Assembly (NCBI GenBank): GCA_029261535.1
Contig: JAJDBF010000033.1
Span: 1 to 64,000, forward strand
Source of the DNA: Nitrospinaceae bacterium
GTDB taxonomy: Bacteria > Nitrospinota > Nitrospinia > Nitrospinales > Nitrospinaceae
DNA: 64,000 bases
Direction of reading: 5' to 3'
The first letter of the stretch is position 1. Each line of letters opens with the position of its first letter. Positions 58,552-64,000 of this stretch are shown in pieces. The position numbers were made by a program, and so were the translations under genes. The notes below the pieces were generated by a model. It was not told the DNA's origin. It made no database searches and worked only from the letters and a program-made list of their open reading frames with translations.

Positions 58552-59244
58552 TTAAAGTAAGATCCCAAACAGGGTAAGAGTCCTCGGAACGACGTAGACC
58601 GTAAGACACCCTCCAAGCCCACACAAGGCATGGAATCCGAGTCCCGCATACAGGGTTCCTGTTAGACAAAACATCCCGGCAGAGACGGCTCCAACCAAGG
58701 CAGACCCTAGACTGAACTCCCAGAAAAAAACAGGAAACAGGCAGGCGGTCATGAGGATAAAACTCATTTGACTCACGCGCCCCGCAAGGGTCTGCATGCA
58801 TACACCGATCAATAAAATTTGCCCGAGCAAAGGTCTAAGTACCAGCAGTTCGAGAAAAGTAAGCCAGGTGAGCGGCGGTTGCTCCAAAGACCGGGTCTCT
58901 GCCCCGATGAACAAGGGTTCCTTCGCCAGGGACGATTTTTCAATCAGGTAATCCAGAAAGAGGGGAGACAGAACCACCAGACAGCCGACTGATAGTCCCA
59001 GCAGAATATGCGGACCCAGGTGGCTACGCTTGAGCGCACTCCCCAGTGCAATCTTTTTTTTCCAGATAAAAATGCCTGACAAGCAAAGAGCCACTGCACT
59101 TGCTAACACCAACATGGCTCCGGGCCGTAAGTCCGGCCAGAAAAAAAAAAGTGTTGGGCGCAGAAAGAAACTGTAAGCGGCAATTAAAATCAGGCCCCAC
59201 AAAGACGTGCCTACAGGTTGAGTTGGAATTCGAGGAAACAGCAT
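58552..59244 (-). CDS. Multi-pass membrane protein, unknown (possibly degenerate CPBP-like)
   Basis: Six or seven hydrophobic helices cover nearly the whole 230 residues. The shape recalls CPBP-type intramembrane proteases, but the family EExxxR motif is not visible: the likely position reads LELLVLRPLLGQ. It is therefore perhaps an inactive relative or another family. The start is placed at ATG 59244 (MLFPRIPTQ), because the 42 residues before it, from ATG 59370, look unlike protein. The 235-base gap to the next gene shows no clear feature. Confidence 0.6.
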   Translation of the reverse strand: MLFPRIPTQPVGTSLWGLILIAAYSFFLRPTLFFFWPDLRPGAMLVLASAVALCLSGIFIWKKKIALGSALKRSHLGPHILLGLSVGCLVVLSPLFLDYLIEKSSLAKEPLFIGAETRSLEQPPLTWLTFLELLVLRPLLGQILLIGVCMQTLAGRVSQMSFILMTACLFPVFFWEFSLGSALVGAVSAGMFCLTGTLYAGLGFHALCGLGGCLTVYVVPRTLTLFGILL

Positions 59245-59479
59245 AGCTCTTTGACTCACGTTAGGGCAGGGGTTGTTTAGGGAACTTCTGATAATCCAAT
59301 ATACGCTCTGTATATCTAATTCGCATTTAACCGCGCAACCAGTTACCCCCACCGGATGGTGTGGGTTCATGCTAGAATAACCGCCTCCTGAGTTAAGCAG
59401 ATTATAACAAAGGCTATTGAGTCCGCATTAACGGACACCCCAATCAAGACATTTGCTGGATTTTTTGAAAGGTTTTTAA

Positions 59480-60370
59480 ATGAGGGATTCCATACCCGAT
59501 CTCAGAAAACAGAAGCTTCCGAGTAAGGAACTTTGCAAGCGTATAGAAAACTTAAAGCACGACCTGGTGGGCGAAGACCTGGCGCGGCTCGAACTGGACG
59601 AGATAAAACTCGATGATGGCAACCTGATGCGTGCCGATTTTACCGAGTCCAGCCTGAAAAAAGCCAACTTTCAGGGGGCCGACCTGATGGGAGCTCAATT
59701 GACGGCTACTAAACTGACTGGGGCCATGTTTCGCGGTGCGGTCTTAAGTCAGGTGACCTTGAGGGAGGCGAAAGCCAGTCAGGCCGATTTCAGTGGTGCC
59801 AGGCTAATTGAGTCCAACTTGTCCGGAGCTGATTTCACTGGAGCCCAGTTGAATAAATGTCAAATAACCAAAGCCCGGCTTGATAGTATTACCCTTGAAA
59901 AGGCCAGTTGCGTGAGTGCCAATCTGATGCATAGCTCGCTACGGGTTGCCGCCTTGAGCGGTGCAAATTTTTCCAACGCCCGGCTGGTTCAGGTCGATCT
60001 CGGAGAAGCGGAATTGATCGGGACCAATTTGTCCGGAGCTAATTTGAATCAGTCCAACCTGGGAGTCGCTGAATTGACGGATGCCAACCTCAGCAATGCA
60101 CTAATGGAGCGTGTGGTTTTGGTCAGTGCCGATCTGGTGCGGGTCAATTTCAAAGGGGCCCAGCTTGAGAAAGCAGATTTTGAAGACAGCGATTGTGAAG
60201 GCGCGATTTTTACTGGAGCAAATTTAAAAGGAGCTAAAATGGAGGGAGCGCACAACCTCACGGTGGAACAATTGCAGGGTGCGAAGATTGATCAGAAAAC
60301 GACTCTTCCAAAGAACTTTGAAGTCATTTGGAAATCAAAAAAGGAATTTGAAATAAAGGAGAAAGCCTGA
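59480..60370 (+). CDS. Pentapeptide-repeat protein
   Basis: From about residue 45 to 265 the sequence follows the A(D/N)LxX five-residue rhythm (ADFTESSLKKANFQGADLMGA, ANLSNALMERVVLVSADL and so on), which makes a right-handed square beta-helix. A short charged N-terminal region precedes it. No signal peptide or membrane segment is present. Some such proteins mimic DNA and inhibit gyrase, but most have unknown partners. The ATG is preceded by AAAGG. It converges on a small membrane protein gene with a seven-base gap. Confidence 0.88.
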   Translation: MRDSIPDLRKQKLPSKELCKRIENLKHDLVGEDLARLELDEIKLDDGNLMRADFTESSLKKANFQGADLMGAQLTATKLTGAMFRGAVLSQVTLREAKASQADFSGARLIESNLSGADFTGAQLNKCQITKARLDSITLEKASCVSANLMHSSLRVAALSGANFSNARLVQVDLGEAELIGTNLSGANLNQSNLGVAELTDANLSNALMERVVLVSADLVRVNFKGAQLEKADFEDSDCEGAIFTGANLKGAKMEGAHNLTVEQLQGAKIDQKTTLPKNFEVIWKSKKEFEIKEKA

Positions 60371-60377
60371 AGCCGGG

Positions 60378-60659
60378 TCAGCGATTGTCCGGACTGCCGA
60401 TGCCGATCGGCTGTTTGCGGGAAGTCGGCGGCAGGGTAGGTGTCCGGGAGCCACTGATGTGAGGCACCTTGTCTCGGGTCAACGGAATCTCATATCCTGT
60501 ACCACTAAGATGAATCCGGGGCTGGCTTTCATCAGCCTGCTTGCGGATGCGTTCTCCGGATTCGGTGATCTTTGCCTTCAGGAAATTGGCGTTGATGTAA
60601 AATCCGCCAAATACCAGAAGAGACAAAATGCAGGATTCTATAAAAATGTTTCTCCACAT
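60378..60659 (-). CDS. Small membrane-anchored hypothetical protein
   Basis: The 93-residue frame has one N-terminal helix (about residues 5-22: IFIESCILSLLVFGGFYI) and a polar, proline-rich tail (SGSRTPTLPPTSRKQPIG). No family is recognised. The start is ATG 60659 with GGAGG at 60671-60675; a GTG at 60677 would overlap that site. The gap to rpiB holds a promoter at 60762. Confidence 0.55.
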   Translation of the reverse strand: MWRNIFIESCILSLLVFGGFYINANFLKAKITESGERIRKQADESQPRIHLSGTGYEIPLTRDKVPHISGSRTPTLPPTSRKQPIGIGSPDNR

Positions 60660-60761
60660 AGACGAGCTTTCCTCCACAATAAAGTATTATTGTATGTTCT
60701 TTAGAACTGCAATTCAACAAGGTCGGCTTGAATCTAATTCCCGGAAACCACCCTGTTGCTG

Positions 60762-60790
60762 TTGACAAGGTTGAGGGATTTTCTTACTAT
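60762..60790 (+). promoter_or_regulatory. Strong sigma70-type promoter for rpiB-glyA-nrdR
   Basis: Consensus TTGACA (60762-60767) and TACTAT (60785-60790) are 17 bases apart. The leader of about 125 bases contains a small hairpin TTCCCA/TGGGAA (60874-60888). Confidence 0.7.
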
Positions 60791-60922
60791 CGCATGGCGG
60801 TCCTTCCATCCCGGTTTTGCTGTCAGGAATTGGAAAACACTATTCAGCTCAGCAGATTTGATTGGGTCATTTGTTCCCATCCTGGGAATGGAACCACCTT
60901 CTGATTGTACCCCCGAGAGCCA

Positions 60923-61402
60923 ATGAATATTCAATTTAGTTCAAAAAAAATTTTTATATCATCGGACCATGCCGGGTATGAGTTAAAGGAATACCTGAGG
61001 TTGTTTCTGGAGGCGAAAGGGGCTCCGATTGAGGATCTGGGTCCTGCGGATACCCAGTCTGTGGACTATCCGGACTATGGAATCAAGCTGGCCTTGAAGC
61101 TCACGGATCATCCTGAAAGTGCCGGGATTCTCGTGTGCGGTACTGGAGTTGGCATGTCCATGGTGGTCAACCGGTTCCCGCGTATCCGGGGGGCTTTGTG
61201 TCACGATCTGTACACGGCTCAAATGAGTCGGGCGCATAACGATGCCAACGTGCTTATTCTGGGAGGTCGGGTCATTGGCAAGGGATTGGCTGAAGAAATT
61301 GTCAATACTTGGCTCAGCACCGCATTTGAAGGCGGTCGGCACCAACGCCGGGTCGATAAAATTGATGTGAGTGAAATCTCGTTAAAAAAAGGAGAAGGTT
61401 AA
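60923..61402 (+). CDS. rpiB: Ribose-5-phosphate isomerase B
   Basis: RpiB interconverts ribose 5-phosphate and ribulose 5-phosphate. The protein holds [27 protein letters not shown] with the catalytic Cys, and [10 protein letters not shown]-type sequence ([18 protein letters not shown]). The start is ATG 60923; an in-frame TTG at 60905 adds six residues. At 159 residues it is standard. glyA starts one base after the stop, so the two are coupled, a common pairing in many bacteria. Confidence 0.94.
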   Translation: MNIQFSSKKIFISSDHAGYELKEYLRLFLEAKGAPIEDLGPADTQSVDYPDYGIKLALKLTDHPESAGILVCGTGVGMSMVVNRFPRIRGALCHDLYTAQMSRAHNDANVLILGGRVIGKGLAEEIVNTWLSTAFEGGRHQRRVDKIDVSEISLKKGEG

Positions 61403-61403
61403 A

Positions 61404-62663
61404 TTGTCCCTCTTATCGGAATTTGACCCGGAAATAGCCGGGGCTATTGAAAAGGAACTGGATCGGGAAAATAACACGCTTGAAATGATCGCATCCGAGA
61501 ATTTTGTCAGTCCGGCGGTAATGGAAGCTCAGGGTTCCGTGATGACCAACAAGTATGCCGAGGGGTATCCCAAGAAACGCTATTACGGCGGTTGCGAATT
61601 TGTCGATATAGCAGAACAATTGGCCATCGATCGCGCTAAACAAATTTTTGGTGCGGAGCATGTCAACGTCCAGCCTCATTCCGGTTCGCAAGCCAATATG
61701 GCGGTTTTTCACAGCGTACTGGAGCCTGGCGATACCATTCTGGGCATGAACCTGTCGCATGGCGGGCACCTCACCCACGGTTCTCCGGTAAATTTTTCTG
61801 GATACACCTATAAGGTTTTTCCGTATGGCGTGTCGCGGGATACCGGGTTGATCGACTACGAAGAAGTTGAAAAACTGGCGAAAGAGCATCGACCCAAAAT
61901 GATCGTTGTGGGTGCGAGTGCTTATTCCAGAGTGATTGATGCCAAACGGTTCCGCGCCATTGCAGATGAAGTTGGCGCAAAAATTATGACCGACATCGCC
62001 CATCCGGCAGGATTGGTAGCCGCCGGGATTTATCCTTCGCCGGTGCCGTACTCCGAATTTGTAACAAGTACCACCCACAAAACCCTGAGAGGCCCACGCG
62101 GCGGGTTAATCTTGTGTAAGGAAGAATTCGCAAAAATAGTCAACAAGCGTATTTTTCCCGGTATCCAGGGCGGTCCGCTGATGCATGTGATCGCGGCAAA
62201 AGCGGTGGCTTTTAAGGAAGCACTGAGCGAGGATTTTGTCGAGTATCAAAAACAGGTGGTCAAAAATGCCCAGTGTCTGGCTCAATGTCTTATGGACGGT
62301 GGGCTGAGCATTGTCAGTAATGGCACCGACACTCACGTATTTTTAGTGGACCTCACTGAAAAAGGTCTCACCGGCAAGGAAACCGAAGAAGCTCTGGAGC
62401 ACGCCGGCATTACGGTCAATAAAAATACCGTTCCTTTTGAAACACGCAGTCCATTTGTCACTTCCGGCATTCGCTTTGGGTCCGCCGCTCTGACGACTCG
62501 TGGCATGAAAGAGACGGAGATGAAGCAGATCGGAGAAATGATTCTAAGCGTGGTGGAGCGCAAAGACGATACTGCTCATCTTGATTCCCTGCGTACCAGG
62601 GTGCGCGACCTGTGTGATCAGTTTCCCTTATATCAAGAGACCTTAAGCCCTCAGAAAGCCTGA
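61404..62663 (+). CDS. glyA: Serine hydroxymethyltransferase
   Basis: GlyA converts serine and THF to glycine and 5,10-methylene-THF. The protein holds [33 protein letters not shown] and the PLP lysine in [12 protein letters not shown]. The 419 residues are standard. The start is TTG 61404 with GGAGAAGG at 61391-61398. The product methylene-THF is the substrate of MetF (19564). nrdR begins directly after the stop. Confidence 0.97.
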   Translation: MSLLSEFDPEIAGAIEKELDRENNTLEMIASENFVSPAVMEAQGSVMTNKYAEGYPKKRYYGGCEFVDIAEQLAIDRAKQIFGAEHVNVQPHSGSQANMAVFHSVLEPGDTILGMNLSHGGHLTHGSPVNFSGYTYKVFPYGVSRDTGLIDYEEVEKLAKEHRPKMIVVGASAYSRVIDAKRFRAIADEVGAKIMTDIAHPAGLVAAGIYPSPVPYSEFVTSTTHKTLRGPRGGLILCKEEFAKIVNKRIFPGIQGGPLMHVIAAKAVAFKEALSEDFVEYQKQVVKNAQCLAQCLMDGGLSIVSNGTDTHVFLVDLTEKGLTGKETEEALEHAGITVNKNTVPFETRSPFVTSGIRFGSAALTTRGMKETEMKQIGEMILSVVERKDDTAHLDSLRTRVRDLCDQFPLYQETLSPQKA

Positions 62664-63125
62664 ATGCGTTGTCCAAAATGCGCTAACGTCGAAAACAAAG
62701 TCATCGACTCCCGTATGAACACCAATGGCGAAGTCATAAGGCGAAGGCGCGAATGTTTGTCCTGCACCGAGCGTTTCACTACGTACGAACGGTTGGAGCG
62801 GACACAGATTTTTGTGGTCAAAAAAGATGGCAGGCGGGAGGAGTTCGACCGCAATAAAATCCTTGACGGTATTCGAAAAGCCTGCCAGAAACGCCCGGTC
62901 AGCCTGGAAGCGATTGAAGAGCTGGTCGACCGTATCGAAAAAAACCTACAGGATTCCGGCAATAAAGAGATATCTGCGATGAATGTTGGCGAAAGTGTTG
63001 TCCGGGAACTGGCTCAACTTGATGGTGTCGCCTATGTCCGGTTTGCTTCCGTGTACCGCGAATTCAAAGATGTTAATGAGTTCATGTCCGAGCTTAAGGA
63101 TATTCTGAAAAACAAGGATTCCTGA
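62664..63125 (+). CDS. nrdR: Transcriptional repressor NrdR
   Basis: NrdR represses ribonucleotide reductase genes according to the ATP/dATP ratio. The N-terminal zinc ribbon has C3, C6, C31 and C34, followed by an ATP-cone domain (VVKKDGRREEFDRNKILDGI). The 153 residues are complete. It starts on the base after the glyA stop. No nrd genes or NrdR boxes were recognised in this window. Confidence 0.96.
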   Translation: MRCPKCANVENKVIDSRMNTNGEVIRRRRECLSCTERFTTYERLERTQIFVVKKDGRREEFDRNKILDGIRKACQKRPVSLEAIEELVDRIEKNLQDSGNKEISAMNVGESVVRELAQLDGVAYVRFASVYREFKDVNEFMSELKDILKNKDS

Positions 63126-63174
63126 CCCTTCTCTCCGATCGTCCCCCGGGTTAGACTAAATAACTCTAAGCCAT

Positions 63175-63203
63175 TGAAGGGTTTAGGGTAAAATGATACG
63201 ATA
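63175..63203 (+). promoter_or_regulatory. Promoter of the CcsA/HemX-like gene
   Basis: TTGAAG (63175-63180), 17 bases, then TACGAT (63198-63203) with TGA directly before it (extended -10). The leader to ATG 63247 is about 40 bases. Confidence 0.55.
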
Positions 63204-63246
63204 CAAAATTGATCCTGCTCACATACAGCCCTGAACCGATTTCACC

Positions 63247-64000
63247 ATGATCGTATTTTTTAATATCTCCCTGGTCGGGTACCTGCTGGCCTCGATTATT
63301 TACTTCGTGCAGTTGGTCTACCGTCGCCAGGTGATTTCAAATATAGCGGTGGCTACCGTCATTGCCGGATTTGTCTCCCATACGCTGGTGCTTGGGCTAC
63401 GGTCGCAGGCCACCGGGCATGGGCCGTACACAACATCTTTTGAGGTGGCGGTATTTTTTGCCTGGGTGCTGGCGGGGATTTTTCTGTTCGCCAACTGGAA
63501 ATACCAGATCAAGGATCTTGGGGCTTTCGTCCTGCCAGTGGTGTTTCTGGTGTTTTTGTATGCGACCTTTTTGTCGCGCGAAGTGGTGGCGTTTCCGGAC
63601 ACTGAGTTTCAGGCCCTGCTGACTCTCCACCGAACCTTGTCAATACTGGGTTATGCGGCCCTGGCGATGGCGTTTGCCGTCGGGTGCATGTATCTGATTC
63701 AGGAGAGGCAGGTCAAATCCAAAAAACTGGGGATGATGTTTTTCCGCATGCCGTCGCTGGAGACTCTGGACAACCTCAATTCACGGGTGATTTCTATCGG
63801 ATTCCCGCTGTTCACTTTGGGATTCATCACCGGCACTATCTGGAATATGGAAATGACCCAGCATTCCCTTTTCAGTTGGAACATGATAAAAGTATGGCCT
63901 TTAATAGCAGGATGGCTGATTTACGGTCTGGTCTTTTTTGGCAGACTATTTGTCGGGTTGCGCGGTAAACGGGCGGCCCAATTTTCCATGGCGGGTTTTG
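63247..64000 (+). CDS. CcsA/HemX-like membrane protein, 3' end cut by the window
   Basis: An open frame runs from ATG 63247 to the window edge (251 residues so far). It has about seven membrane helices. Features of the cytochrome-c assembly CcsA/CcmC superfamily are visible: GPYTTSFEVAVFFAW, LTLHRTLSILGYAALAMAF with a candidate heme-ligand His, and GFPLFTLGFITGTIWN. The WWxD motif itself is not seen. HemX, found next to hemA in many genomes, has the same look, so either cytochrome-c maturation or tetrapyrrole synthesis is possible. The next gene beyond the edge would decide. Confidence 0.8.
   Translation, partial: MIVFFNISLVGYLLASIIYFVQLVYRRQVISNIAVATVIAGFVSHTLVLGLRSQATGHGPYTTSFEVAVFFAWVLAGIFLFANWKYQIKDLGAFVLPVVFLVFLYATFLSREVVAFPDTEFQALLTLHRTLSILGYAALAMAFAVGCMYLIQERQVKSKKLGMMFFRMPSLETLDNLNSRVISIGFPLFTLGFITGTIWNMEMTQHSLFSWNMIKVWPLIAGWLIYGLVFFGRLFVGLRGKRAAQFSMAGF

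Noticed and set aside
60377-60420. Sequence recalling the SRP RNA core (GGGTCAG...GTCCGGA)
   Set aside because: The order and spacing do not fit the SRP apical loop, and it lies inside a small protein-coding frame.
60794-60903. A 36-codon frame in the rpiB leader
   Set aside because: Its ATG lies only three bases after the -10 box, before the likely transcript start; composition is not protein-like.
61413-62078. A 221-residue frame antisense to glyA
   Set aside because: Shadow of a conserved gene; no motif.
1-64000. CRISPR array, prophage, integrase or transposase gene
   Set aside because: No regularly spaced repeats and no recognisable mobile-element proteins were found; the repeats present are short and non-coding.

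Overview
This 64 kb window reads as ordinary chromosome from a Gram-negative, respiring bacterium with about 50% GC by eye. It has an outer-membrane-type protease (BepA-like M48), ADP-heptose-type glycosyltransferases, FtsEX with an EnvC-like partner, and TatC. It also has a quinol-oxidising cytochrome complex made of a Rieske protein, split b6-type cytochrome b and an octaheme cytochrome c. That complex, the formylglycine-enzyme-like (SUMF1) and leucine-rich-repeat proteins, and the core gene order fit Nitrospinota or a related deltaproteobacterial-type lineage. This placement is an inference from gene content, not a database match. Many genes start with TTG or GTG.

Layout. 1-8.4 kb holds a parvulin, tilS, ftsH, folP-pdxJ, gap-tpiA-secG and tRNA-Leu(GAG). 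8.4-9.3 kb is a gene-free island of repeats. 9.3-11.7 kb carries a zinc-ribbon sugar epimerase and a peptidoglycan-binding lysozyme-like protein. 11.8-19.5 kb is the electron-transport region: a membrane protein, a flavoprotein without redox cysteines, Rieske, cytochrome b6, subunit IV, an eight-heme cytochrome c, a 60-residue membrane peptide and a membrane-anchored Mrr-like protein. 19.5-22.9 kb holds metF, a SUMF1-like/LRR pair, and a molybdopterin oxidoreductase with a 50-residue membrane peptide. 23.2-30.1 kb is a three-gene glycosylation operon with a four-module 1125-residue protein.

30.1-36.5 kb holds a divergent, enlarged phosphoglycerate kinase, RNase E/G, and a SUMF1-like/HmuY-like pair. 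36.6-41 kb is the division and envelope operon ftsE-ftsX-envC-like plus ctpA. 41-49.4 kb has tsaD, an epimerase, larB, gpsA, a TPR protein, a BepA-like protease and aconitase. 49.6-60.7 kb is a mixed accessory stretch: hydrolase plus LRR protein, metallo-beta-lactamase-fold protein, tRNA(CAT), BFD-like protein, larC, tandem DUF507 genes, tRNA-Gly(CCC), tatC and a pentapeptide protein. 60.7-64 kb is rpiB-glyA-nrdR behind a strong promoter, then a CcsA/HemX-like membrane protein cut by the window edge.

The most unusual points are the octaheme bc-type complex with its small accessory genes, the SUMF1-like/HmuY-like pair, the multi-domain glycosyltransferase, two families of dispersed repeats, and several starts that look leaderless or abut a terminator. 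No CRISPR array, prophage, transposase gene or rRNA was found.
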